The notes beneath the pieces were generated by a model that saw only the letters and a list, made by a program, of their open reading frames with translations, made no database searches and had not been told where the DNA came from. The translations under genes and the position numbers were made by a program. A DNA stretch of 22,635 bases from CAZWKI01 sp964634645 (GTDB lineage Bacteria; Patescibacteriota; Patescibacteriia; UBA1558; S5-K13): positions 1 through 22,635 of the forward strand of contig CAZWKI010000016.1 of NCBI GenBank assembly GCA_964634645.1. Reading direction: 5' to 3'. The number at the start of each line of letters is the position of its first letter. The first letter of the stretch is position 1. Shown piece by piece: positions 1 through 6,948 of the stretch.

Positions 1-372
1 AACAGTAATGAAATACACTGGAAATGGTGATACTGGCTGGGAGACCGTTGGTCAACCAGAGCTTTCAAGCTTAGAACCTAATGAATCATATTTAGCCTTT
101 CTTGCTTTGGATCATAACAATATCCCATACTTTTCACATAGTGATTCTTTAAATAGTAGAAAAATAACAGTAATGAAATACACTGGAAATGGTGATACTG
201 GCTGGGAGGCTGTTGGCCAAGCAGGTTTTTCTAGTAATCGAGCATTTTATACTACCATCGCCATAGATTCCAATAATATCCCATATGTTGCATATTCAGA
301 CGAGGAAAATAGTTACAAAATAACAGTAATGAAATACACTGGAAATGGTGATACTGGCTGGGAGGCTGTTGG
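1..372 (+). repeat. In-frame 43-56 bp coding repeats, three copies
   Basis: The same 43 bases occur at 1-43, 166-208 and 322-364. Copies two and three are identical over 56 bases (161-216 and 317-372). The spacing is 165 and 156 bases, both multiples of three, so gain or loss of a unit keeps the frame. The sequence between cores is diverged except for a shared stretch encoding NIPYVAY. Confidence 0.9.
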
Positions 373-1237
373 TCAGTCAGGATTTTCAGCCGCTGCCGCA
401 GATTTCAATCCAATTGTAATGGATTCAAGTAATATCCCATATGTTGCATATTTTGATTGGGCTAACGGAGGCAAAGCAACAGTAATGAGATATGGAGATT
501 ATGCATCTCCAATAATAAATATTTTAGGTTCAAATCCCACATCAGTATACAGAAACAGAGAATATACAGATTCTGGCGCAACAGCCATTGATAATATAGA
601 CGGAAATTTAACAAGCAGTATTGCAACAACAAATAATGTAAATACATCTAATGTAGGAACATACTATGTTAATTATTTTGTTTACGATATAGATTTTAAT
701 ATAGCCAGAGCAACAAGAGAAGTTAATGTAATTAATCCTCCAGGAGGAGGACTATTGCCATCTATGATTACAAATATAAACAACAATCAAAATCAAATAG
801 ATGATAATAGTAATACAGATGATAATGTAGATAACAATCAGCAATCAAATACAATTGATTATACAAATGGAAGATTTGTTAAAGAAGACAACAATGAAAC
901 AGTATATTTCATAGATTCAAACAATATCAAACATCCATATCCAGACCAAAATACATGGGAATCATATTATGATAAAGATTTTAGAAATGTTGAAACAATA
1001 TCAAAAGAAGAACTAAATACATATTCAACAGGACCTATTGTTTCACACAAAGAAGGGTCTTTGATTAAAACAATAAATGATACAAAGGTATACAAAGTAT
1101 ATACAAACAAAATACTAAGATGGATTGTAAGCGAACAAGTCGCAGAAAGACTATTTGGTAATACTTGGAATAAATTAATTAGAGATATATCTGATGTGTT
1201 TTTTAGAGAGTATAGTGTGGGTGAGGTGATTGAGTAA
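2..1237 (+). CDS. Secreted repeat protein, 5'-truncated by window edge
   Basis: The reading frame is open from base 2, so the gene starts before the window; the first ATG at base 8 is inside a repeat and is not the true start. Three copies of a 52-55 residue unit (core VMKYTGNGDTGWE..GQ, followed by a NNIPYVAY half) fill bases 1-480, with a degenerate fourth core (VMRYGDY) at about 483. Such units recur in bacterial surface proteins and look like propeller blades, which is inference. Bases about 508-738 encode an Ig-like domain resembling DUF5011 (TSVYRNREYTDSGATAIDN). An Asn/Asp-rich linker follows to about 870. The last 120 residues (GRFVKEDNNETVYFIDSNNI to the C-terminus, with LRWIVSE) match a C-terminal module I recognise from CPR exported proteins. 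No C-terminal membrane anchor is visible. Extracellular location is likely; the ligand is unknown. Confidence 0.8.
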   Translation, partial: TVMKYTGNGDTGWETVGQPELSSLEPNESYLAFLALDHNNIPYFSHSDSLNSRKITVMKYTGNGDTGWEAVGQAGFSSNRAFYTTIAIDSNNIPYVAYSDEENSYKITVMKYTGNGDTGWEAVGQSGFSAAAADFNPIVMDSSNIPYVAYFDWANGGKATVMRYGDYASPIINILGSNPTSVYRNREYTDSGATAIDNIDGNLTSSIATTNNVNTSNVGTYYVNYFVYDIDFNIARATREVNVINPPGGGLLPSMITNINNNQNQIDDNSNTDDNVDNNQQSNTIDYTNGRFVKEDNNETVYFIDSNNIKHPYPDQNTWESYYDKDFRNVETISKEELNTYSTGPIVSHKEGSLIKTINDTKVYKVYTNKILRWIVSEQVAERLFGNTWNKLIRDISDVFFREYSVGEVIE

Positions 1238-1250
1238 GGTTTTAAAAAAT

Positions 1251-1285
1251 AAAAAAGGGGAGTAATTTCCCCTTTATTTATTTTC
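1251..1285. terminator. Bidirectional intrinsic terminator between convergent genes
   Basis: AAAGGGG (1254-1260) pairs with CCCCTTT (1269-1275) around an 8-base loop. T-rich sequence follows on the plus strand (TTTATTTATTTTC), and the A-runs at 1244-1256 give a U-tract on the minus strand. It lies between the end of the repeat-protein gene and the end of the convergent minus-strand gene, so it can serve both. The right arm abuts the minus-strand stop codon. Confidence 0.75.
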
Positions 1286-2225
1286 TTTTTTTCTGTACCA
1301 ATTTTATTATTTCTTCGTTTGACAAGTATTTCAAAGCATTTTGATTTTTTTCTAAGCTCTCTTCAAATTCTTGTCTTGCCCTTTCTTTTCTTTCTTCCGT
1401 TATATCGTTTATAGACTTTATTAGATTTTCAAGTTGAGATATTTTTTGGCGAATAGATTTTAGTTCTTCGTCTGATTTACAAAAAACATCAAGAAGTTCA
1501 TCATCTGTCATTTTTTCCAAATCTTCTTTGGGTATTAGAGGTTTTTCCTCAACGCCCTTATTTGTATTCTGTTTTATTGTAATTGATTCGTTGTTGCGTT
1601 GATATTCTAGTTTGATTTCGGGGTGGATTTTTTCATAGTCTGTTTTTTTGGCTAGAAATCTTGGAGACCAAGCATATGTTGTATTAAATTTTTCACCCTC
1701 TATTATCAGAAAACCGAATTTTGAAACAGCCACATGAAGCACAGACCCATAAAGAGATTGGAAGTTTTTGTAACCAAGTTTTTTACATTCTCCATTGCGA
1801 ATTTTCTTTTGGCTTATACCGGATTGGAATTTTCCATTAGATGCGTAAAACAACTGTATGCATTTTTTGAGAATTTTTTCTTCTTGAATTTCTTTTTTGT
1901 CTCTCTGTGTTTGTTCTGCTTCTGATTTCCTTAATTTTTTTTCAAAATCAACAATATTAAGATCATTTGGCACAGTGGTCGTAAGTTCGTGACAAGTTTT
2001 ATTGTCCCCAGGTTGAGCTTCTATTCGAAGGATTCTACTTTTTTCATCACAGGATACAACATGAACTTTTCCCTGTTTTTTTTGAGTGCCTTTTAATTTC
2101 ATTCCCAACATAAATTCAAATTCTCCATCAATTTGCGCATATGAAAATAGTGTTCGCACCAAATCTGACATTCCCTCTGGAATTTCCATAGAATGACCAC
2201 CAGTTTTAATATCGATATTAAGCAT
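1278..2225 (-). CDS. Hypothetical cytoplasmic protein, 315 aa
   Basis: I do not recognise this protein. It has no signal peptide or membrane segment and looks soluble. Residues 1-90 form a compact mixed region; 95-120 is a charged, probably helical linker; 118-190 is a more conserved-looking block (ILKKCIQLFYASNGKFQSG, then CKKLGYKNFQSLYGS, then FGFLIIEG) whose helix-helix-strand pattern could be a winged-helix-like fold, which is only a guess. Residues about 235-315 are acidic, helical and probably coiled-coil (SDEELKSIRQKISQLENLI). The start is well supported: AGGAGGA lies 4 bases before ATG, and a TTGACA/TATAAT promoter lies just upstream. It is the only minus-strand gene here, is monocistronic, and faces away from lepB. 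The existence of the gene is fairly certain; its function is unknown. Confidence 0.75.
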   Translation of the reverse strand: MLNIDIKTGGHSMEIPEGMSDLVRTLFSYAQIDGEFEFMLGMKLKGTQKKQGKVHVVSCDEKSRILRIEAQPGDNKTCHELTTTVPNDLNIVDFEKKLRKSEAEQTQRDKKEIQEEKILKKCIQLFYASNGKFQSGISQKKIRNGECKKLGYKNFQSLYGSVLHVAVSKFGFLIIEGEKFNTTYAWSPRFLAKKTDYEKIHPEIKLEYQRNNESITIKQNTNKGVEEKPLIPKEDLEKMTDDELLDVFCKSDEELKSIRQKISQLENLIKSINDITEERKERARQEFEESLEKNQNALKYLSNEEIIKLVQKKRK

Positions 2226-2229
2226 TTTA

Positions 2230-2236
2230 TCCTCCT
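2230..2236 (-). promoter_or_regulatory. Strong Shine-Dalgarno for the 315-aa gene
   Basis: Minus-strand AGGAGGA ends four bases before the ATG at 2225. It is one of only four clear SD sites in the window and fixes the start of this gene. Confidence 0.8.
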
Positions 2237-2259
2237 TGATTTTTTATTTTTCATTAAAT

Positions 2260-2286
2260 ATTATAATATATATATGTTTTTGTCAA
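2260..2286 (-). promoter_or_regulatory. Sigma-70-type promoter for the 315-aa gene
   Basis: On the minus strand TTGACA (complement of 2281-2286) and TATAAT (complement of 2260-2265) both match consensus perfectly. They are separated by 15 bases, shorter than the usual 17; TAATAT two bases further on would give 17. Transcription would start about 25-30 bases before the ATG. Confidence 0.65.
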
Positions 2287-2312
2287 TATTTAATTAGGCT
2301 TATTATAGGCAT

Positions 2313-2341
2313 TTGATTTTTATATTGTCCTGTGATATATT
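2313..2341 (+). promoter_or_regulatory. Possible lepB promoter
   Basis: TTGATT (2313-2318), a 17-base spacer and TATATT (2336-2341) lie directly before the first ATG of lepB. If used, transcription would begin inside codons 2-4 of the long reading frame. That would favour the in-frame ATG at 2372 as the true start. AT-rich sequence makes chance matches common. Confidence 0.4.
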
Positions 2342-3040
2342 ATGTTTAATATAAGTATAAAAACAAATAAAATGAATAAAACAAATAATGAAAAAATAAG
2401 AGAAGAAGAGGAAATTAATAGTGATTTGACAATGATACAAGAAGAGGGTCAAATAAAAAAAATAACATTTGTCTCAGCTTTGAGCTTTTTTTTGGAAATA
2501 GTAAAAACAGTAATAATATGTTTGGCTATTATACTTCCAGTTAGATATTTTTTAATTCAACCTTTTATGGTAGATGGAGCTTCAATGCAACCAAACTTTC
2601 ACGACAAAGATTATTTGATAATAAATGAAATTTCATATAGATTTCAAGAACCAAAAAGAGGAGAAGTTATCGTATTTAAAAATCCAGACAATGTTAAACA
2701 ATATTATATAAAAAGAGTTATTGCTATTCCTGGCGAAACAATAAAATTTCAAGATGGAGAAGTATATATAAAACAAATTGGAAAAAATAATTTTTTGAAA
2801 ATAAACGAGAACGAATATTTGCCAGAAGATTTGAAAACAGACGCGCTTGAAACAGAAATAAAATTAAACAGTGATGAATATTTTGTAATGGGTGATAACA
2901 GAAGAAATAGTCGAGACAGTAGGGTATTTGGACCACTTCAAAGGAATCTTATAATAGGAAGGGTTTTGCTTCGTGGATTTCCATTTAACAACATTTCTTT
3001 ATTTAATTTTGATAATTATAATTTTTTTCAGTATGAGTAA
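2342..3040 (+). CDS. lepB: Signal peptidase I
   Basis: Membrane-bound serine-lysine peptidase that removes signal peptides from exported proteins at the outer face of the membrane. After a charged cytoplasmic tail, one membrane helix spans about residues 50-72. Catalytic Ser81 sits in DGASMQP, catalytic Lys124 in YYIKRVIAIPGE, and the conserved box MGDNRRNSRDSR is at 183-194. Length (232 aa) fits a bacterial S26A enzyme with one anchor. There are two candidate starts: ATG 2342, or ATG 2372 (MNKTNNEK), which is favoured if the promoter at 2313-2341 is real; neither has an SD. The stop overlaps the start of hisS by 8 bases, suggesting translational coupling. Its substrates could include the large exported proteins encoded nearby. 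Confidence 0.95.
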   Translation: MFNISIKTNKMNKTNNEKIREEEEINSDLTMIQEEGQIKKITFVSALSFFLEIVKTVIICLAIILPVRYFLIQPFMVDGASMQPNFHDKDYLIINEISYRFQEPKRGEVIVFKNPDNVKQYYIKRVIAIPGETIKFQDGEVYIKQIGKNNFLKINENEYLPEDLKTDALETEIKLNSDEYFVMGDNRRNSRDSRVFGPLQRNLIIGRVLLRGFPFNNISLFNFDNYNFFQYE

Positions 3041-4352
3041 AAAACAAAAAGCCAAAAAATATTTTTTAGTAAAAGGTTTTAAAGACATACTCCCAGAAGA
3101 TCAATTCTATTGGGATTTTGTTTTGAATAAATTTATTAACATTGCAAATTCATATGGATTTGAAAAAATAGATATACCAGTTCTTGAAGAAAGCGGTCTT
3201 TTTGTTCGTGGCGTAGGAAGTGATACAGATATTGTTGCAAAAGAAATGTTTAGTTTTGAGACGCTTGGAAGAGAAAAAGTAACGCTAAGACCAGAGGGCA
3301 CGGCAAGCGTTGTAAGGGCATATATAGAACACGGAATGCTCAATAGAAGAAAGCCGGTAAAATTGTTTTATCACGGACCTATGTTTAGATATGACAAACC
3401 ACAGGCAGGAAGATATAGACAATTCAATCAATTTGGATTTGAAGTTTTTGGTGAAGATGATCCAATACTTGATGCACAGCTTATTTTTATGTGTTATCAA
3501 ATGTATGAAGAGCTCAATATTCCAATAAATATTCAAATAAATAGCATAGGCTGTAACACGTGTAGAAATCATTATATGAAAGCTTTGAGGGTTTATTTGA
3601 AAAAATACAAATCAAAACTTTGTCCTGATTGTAACAAAAGATACAACAAAAATATTTTGAGAATTTTGGATTGCAAACAAAAAAAATGTGAAGAAATAGT
3701 GTCAGACGCTCCTCAAATTGTCGATCATCTTTGTCCTGACTGCAACAAGCATTTTGTAAAAGTTTTGGAATATCTGGATGATTCACAGATTCCTTATAAT
3801 TTAAATCCTTTTATCGTTCGTGGACTTGATTATTACAACAAAACAGCCTTTGAAATTTTTGCAAAAGATGACGATTCTTCTCAGGGAGCACTTGGTGGTG
3901 GTGGAAGATATGATGGACTCGTGAGATTATTGGGGGGTGCAAAGACACCAGCAGTTGGATTTGCAATTGGACTTGAAAGAACAATTATAAAATTCAAAGA
4001 AAATAATGAAAAAAACAGAGATACTGATAAATTTTTAAATATTTTACAGCACAAAACTTGTGATATATTTGTAGCTCAACTTGGTGATGAAGCTAGAAAA
4101 AAAGTTTTGGTACTTTTTGAGAAATTAAGAAAAGATGGGTTTGTTATGGGAGAAAGTATTTCAAAAACAGCACTGAAAGCACAAATGGAAGATGCAGACA
4201 GAATGAAGGCAAGATTCTGTTTAATAATGGGTCAAAAAGAACTTATTGATGACACAGTACTCATAAGAGATATGGAAAGTGGAAATCAAGAAATTGTTCC
4301 ATCAAACCAATTGTTGAAAGTTTTGAGAAGAAGACTTGAGAGTTTAAAATAA
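3033..4352 (+). CDS. hisS: Histidyl-tRNA synthetase
   Basis: Class II synthetase that charges tRNA-His with histidine. Motif 2 is visible at TLRPEGTASVVRAY (84-97) and FYHGPMFRYDKPQAGRYRQF (112-131). The histidine-binding signature RGLDYYNKTAFEI is at 263-275, and motif 3 (ALGGGGRYDGLV, then AVGFAIGLERTI) at 286-318. A Cys-rich insertion at 174-237 (GCNTC, CPDC, CKQKKC, CPDC) has a metal-site-like pattern seen in many bacterial HisRS. The anticodon-binding domain occupies about 343-425. The start chosen is ATG 3033 (MSKKQKAKKYFLVKGFKDIL), which gives the normal N-terminus and 439 aa. An in-frame ATG at 2973 would add a hydrophobic leader that only translates the lepB coding sequence out of frame, so it was rejected. 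It overlaps lepB by 8 bases. Confidence 0.96.
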   Translation: MSKKQKAKKYFLVKGFKDILPEDQFYWDFVLNKFINIANSYGFEKIDIPVLEESGLFVRGVGSDTDIVAKEMFSFETLGREKVTLRPEGTASVVRAYIEHGMLNRRKPVKLFYHGPMFRYDKPQAGRYRQFNQFGFEVFGEDDPILDAQLIFMCYQMYEELNIPINIQINSIGCNTCRNHYMKALRVYLKKYKSKLCPDCNKRYNKNILRILDCKQKKCEEIVSDAPQIVDHLCPDCNKHFVKVLEYLDDSQIPYNLNPFIVRGLDYYNKTAFEIFAKDDDSSQGALGGGGRYDGLVRLLGGAKTPAVGFAIGLERTIIKFKENNEKNRDTDKFLNILQHKTCDIFVAQLGDEARKKVLVLFEKLRKDGFVMGESISKTALKAQMEDADRMKARFCLIMGQKELIDDTVLIRDMESGNQEIVPSNQLLKVLRRRLESLK

Positions 4353-4381
4353 ACATAATCAAATAATTAATATAAATCCGA

Positions 4382-4390
4382 AAGGGGGTG
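4382..4390 (+). promoter_or_regulatory. Exceptionally strong Shine-Dalgarno of rpsU
   Basis: AAGGGGGTG ends five bases before the ATG. It can pair over nine bases with the standard 16S 3' tail, with one G-U pair. Most other starts in the window show no SD, so this one stands out. Confidence 0.8.
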
Positions 4391-4395
4391 TATAA

Positions 4396-4626
4396 ATGGT
4401 AGAAGTAAAAGCAAAAACCAATGAATCCTTTGAGAAACTTTTTAGAAGATTTACAAAAAAAATAATTCAGAGTGGAAAATTATTGCAGGCAAGAAAAATT
4501 AGATTTAAGACAAAAGCAAAAAATGAGAGAAAAAGAAAGGCAGGGGCAATTCATAGAATAAAAACTCAAGACAAAAGAGAATACTTGAGAAAAATTGGAA
4601 AACTAGAAGACACTTATCAAAAATAG
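4396..4626 (+). CDS. rpsU: Small ribosomal subunit protein bS21
   Basis: A 76-aa, very basic protein of the S21 family that binds the 30S platform near the 16S 3' end and anti-SD. The family pattern is clear: an N-terminal V..K.NE.FEKLFRRF block, then a long Lys/Arg helix (RKIRFKTKAKNERKRKA at about 33-49). It is slightly longer than the E. coli protein. The gap to hisS is 43 bases, and it probably belongs to the same transcription unit. The strong SD could make the gene responsive to free anti-SD, as described for bS21 in Bacteroidota; extending that to this organism is inference. Confidence 0.9.
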   Translation: MVEVKAKTNESFEKLFRRFTKKIIQSGKLLQARKIRFKTKAKNERKRKAGAIHRIKTQDKREYLRKIGKLEDTYQK

Positions 4627-4680
4627 GGTTCAGGTTTCAGTTTTTAGGTTTCAGGTTTTAGATAAACATTTTTTGAAACC
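4627..4680 (+). repeat. Tandem GGTTTCA-type heptamer array with complementary arm
   Basis: Five end-to-end units read GGTTCA, GGTTTCA, GTTTTTA, GGTTTCA, GGTTTTA at 4627-4660. TGAAACC at 4674-4680 is the exact complement of the GGTTTCA units at 4633 and 4647, so an RNA hairpin with a loop of about 20 bases could form. It lies right after the rpsU stop. The T-run precedes the second arm, so it is a poor intrinsic terminator. Confidence 0.7.
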
Positions 4681-4721
4681 CACAAATTAAACTCACCAAT
4701 AATTCTAATCTCACAAATCAC

Positions 4722-5168
4722 ATGACCTTAAAAGAAACAATTGAGAAGGATTTTATAAATTCTTTCAAAACAAAGAACGAAATTTCTTTGTCTACCTTGA
4801 AAATGTTAAAAAGTTCCATAAAAAACAAAGAAATAGAACTAATGAAAGAATTAGACGATGAAACAATTACAAGGCTTATCATGTCTGAAGTTAAAAAGAG
4901 AAGAGATAGTATTTCTCAATTTGAAAAAGGTGGAAGACAGGATTTGTCCGACAAGGAAAAAGCGGAAATTTTGATTTTAGAAACATATTTACCAGAAATG
5001 ATGTCTGATGACGAGATAAAAAAAATTATTTGTGCTATAATAGAAGAGGGTAAACTTGATAAAAGTTCTGCTAATTTTGGTAGCATAATGAAATTGTCTA
5101 TGGAGAAGTTGAGTGGCAAAGCAGAGGGCACCAAAGTATCGCAGATTTTAAAAGAAATATTAGAATAA
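4722..5168 (+). CDS. GatB/YqeY domain-containing protein
   Basis: A 148-aa stand-alone YqeY family protein, related to the C-terminal tail domain of the GatB amidotransferase subunit. Family landmarks are STLKMLKSSIKNKEIE (24-39), VKKRRDSISQFEKGGRQDL (57-75), KAEILILETYLPEMM and the end motif KLSGKAEGTKVSQILKEIL. The family is associated with tRNA-dependent amidation, but the role of the free-standing form is not established. No SD precedes the ATG. It follows rpsU after 95 bases that include the heptamer array. Pairing of rpsU and yqeY is common in bacteria, which supports the call. Confidence 0.92.
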   Translation: MTLKETIEKDFINSFKTKNEISLSTLKMLKSSIKNKEIELMKELDDETITRLIMSEVKKRRDSISQFEKGGRQDLSDKEKAEILILETYLPEMMSDDEIKKIICAIIEEGKLDKSSANFGSIMKLSMEKLSGKAEGTKVSQILKEILE

Positions 5169-5187
5169 AATATTTTAAATTTGCTTT

Positions 5188-6942
5188 ATGATTTCTAAAA
5201 CAAAAACAGAAAGAAATTTTTCTTATTTATTAAAAATAACCGTTGTATTTTTTATTTTTCTTACAGCGGTTATTTTGTTTAGCAAAATATCTTTTGCACA
5301 AGGAATAGCAGAAGATCTAAATGTAGATAGTATTGCAGATCAATCAGGTCTTACTTCCTCAGTAACTCCGGGCGTTTTTATCGCAAATATAATAAAAATA
5401 ATACTAGCTGTAATAGGTGTTATATTTCTTATTATTGTAATAGTAGCCGGAGCAATATGGATGACAAGTGGAGGAAACCAAGAAAAAATTGCCAAAGCCA
5501 AAAAAATGATTGTAGCAGGCGTTATTGGGATGGCGATAATTGTCTTCTCTTATGTCATAGTAACTTTTATAGTAAAAGCTATTTGGGGTGGAATAAGCGG
5601 ACCTGGTGGAGGTTCTGGAAATGGTGGAGGCTCTGGTTATACTGATTTTGGTACAGGAGCTCTTGGTGGTGGAGTTATTGAATATCACTATCCTCAAAGA
5701 GAAGCAAGAAATATACCAAGAAATACAAAGATAATGATAAACTTCAAAGTTCCTGTTGCAACAACAAGCGTAATAAAAATTACCGATACAGAAGATGGAT
5801 CATTTCCATCTGGTACAGAAGGAGCAAATTTATGTAGTTCATATACCAATGGAAATGCAAATGCTTGTGGTAAATTGAATGCCGAATTAATTCAAATAAC
5901 AGATAACGGAACCGTAAAAGAACCAGAAGATGTTGTTGCTGTTTTAAGTGCTGATGGCAAAAATATAGTACTTGATCCAATAGAAGCAATTGGATTAGCG
6001 GAACGTGATACGATAACACAAGTTTGTTTGTCTTCAGACATGAAAACAGCAGACGATAAGGATCTTTTTGGAGGTGTAGGAACCTGTGGATACAATTGGA
6101 GATTTTATGTTTCTACTTTTTTAGATAATACAGCACCGACAGTTGACTTTGTATGGCCAGAAGCAAATGAAGAAGTAGCAAGAAATGCCATCATACAGGT
6201 AACTTTTTCTGAACCAATAGACATATTAACAATAACTGAAACTAATTTTGAAGTAAAATATGGTAGTAATATAATATCGGGTACTCGTAAAATAAGTAAT
6301 CAATTTAAAACAGTTGAATTTTTATCAAGTTTGCCTTGTGGGGTGGGAGATACACTTAATTCTTGTGGAGAACAAGTATTTTGTCTTCCTGGAGATGAAA
6401 CAATAACAACCCTACTAAAATCTGGTTTAACAGGAATAACAGACGCATCCGGCAATTCATTGGATGGAGATTTGACACAAGCGGGATCTCAAGATTATTC
6501 TTGGAGTTTTAGAACAAATAATAACTTAAATATTACTGCTCCAATAATTTTAACAATTTCACCAAGCAATGATGCTACTGACGTTTCTTTAAATACTCCT
6601 ATATCAGCAACTTTTGATTCAACACTTTCTCCAAGCTCTGTTAATACAGAAAATTTTTATATCTATAATTTTTCTGCTTGCGGAGGAGACAATGATGGTA
6701 AAAAAACAAGCATTACAGGCAGTAATTGTTTTCCAAATTATGGAGTATCTGTAAATACAGATCCAAACAATCCTATTGGAACTGAAAATAAAAATAATCG
6801 AGTAAACATAAAAATTTATCGCCCATATTTAGAAGGTGGTATGAAAGTATATAGACCAAGATTGACCTCAGATATTAAAGACAGTTACGGAAATTGTTTT
6901 TGGGAATCAGTTGGTCCAAATGGTAATACTGATCAAAATTAA
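5188..6942 (+). CDS. TrbC/VirB2-like membrane-anchored Ig-like surface protein (584 aa)
   Basis: The N-terminus has a signal-like hydrophobic segment (15-37, probable processing near ISFA/QG), then two membrane helices at about 62-90 and 107-129 joined by a basic loop (MTSGGNQEKIAKAKK). This arrangement resembles TrbC/VirB2-type pilin subunits. A Gly/Ser-rich linker (134-162) leads to Ig-like domains of the SbsA/Big_5 kind, beginning near residues 165, 314 (TAPTVDFVWPEANEEVARNA) and 450 (TAPIILTISPSNDATDVSLN). Several cysteines suggest disulfides. It probably projects from the membrane and may act in adhesion or the surface layer; this is inferred. It lies six bases before a 2239-aa protein with the same anchor and is likely cotranscribed with it. 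Codons 24-114 are part of a 270-bp stretch repeated exactly in the next gene. Confidence 0.85.
   Translation: MISKTKTERNFSYLLKITVVFFIFLTAVILFSKISFAQGIAEDLNVDSIADQSGLTSSVTPGVFIANIIKIILAVIGVIFLIIVIVAGAIWMTSGGNQEKIAKAKKMIVAGVIGMAIIVFSYVIVTFIVKAIWGGISGPGGGSGNGGGSGYTDFGTGALGGGVIEYHYPQREARNIPRNTKIMINFKVPVATTSVIKITDTEDGSFPSGTEGANLCSSYTNGNANACGKLNAELIQITDNGTVKEPEDVVAVLSADGKNIVLDPIEAIGLAERDTITQVCLSSDMKTADDKDLFGGVGTCGYNWRFYVSTFLDNTAPTVDFVWPEANEEVARNAIIQVTFSEPIDILTITETNFEVKYGSNIISGTRKISNQFKTVEFLSSLPCGVGDTLNSCGEQVFCLPGDETITTLLKSGLTGITDASGNSLDGDLTQAGSQDYSWSFRTNNNLNITAPIILTISPSNDATDVSLNTPISATFDSTLSPSSVNTENFYIYNFSACGGDNDGKKTSITGSNCFPNYGVSVNTDPNNPIGTENKNNRVNIKIYRPYLEGGMKVYRPRLTSDIKDSYGNCFWESVGPNGNTDQN
5259..5528 (+). 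repeat. 270-bp perfect direct repeat, copy 1
   Basis: Identical base for base to 6996-7265 by manual comparison. It encodes the end of the leader, both processing-site flanks and most of the double membrane helix. The first mismatches are at 5258 and 5529. The offset is 1737 bases, a multiple of three, and both copies are read in the same codon phase. Confidence 0.92.
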
Positions 6943-6948
6943 TATATT

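Noticed and set aside
1..372. CRISPR-like spacing of identical 43-bp repeats
   Set aside because: The repeats are in frame within a coding region, spaced 156-165 bases apart, and the sequence between them encodes related protein units; no cas genes are present.
2973..3032. Upstream in-frame ATG for hisS adding a hydrophobic leader
   Set aside because: These codons overlap lepB, and the added hydrophobic segment has no counterpart in HisRS; ATG 3033 gives the normal N-terminus.
5404..5697. Minus-strand frames opposite both copies of the 270-bp repeat
   Set aside because: They are shadows of the membrane helices; their repetition follows from the DNA repeat and they have no start signals.
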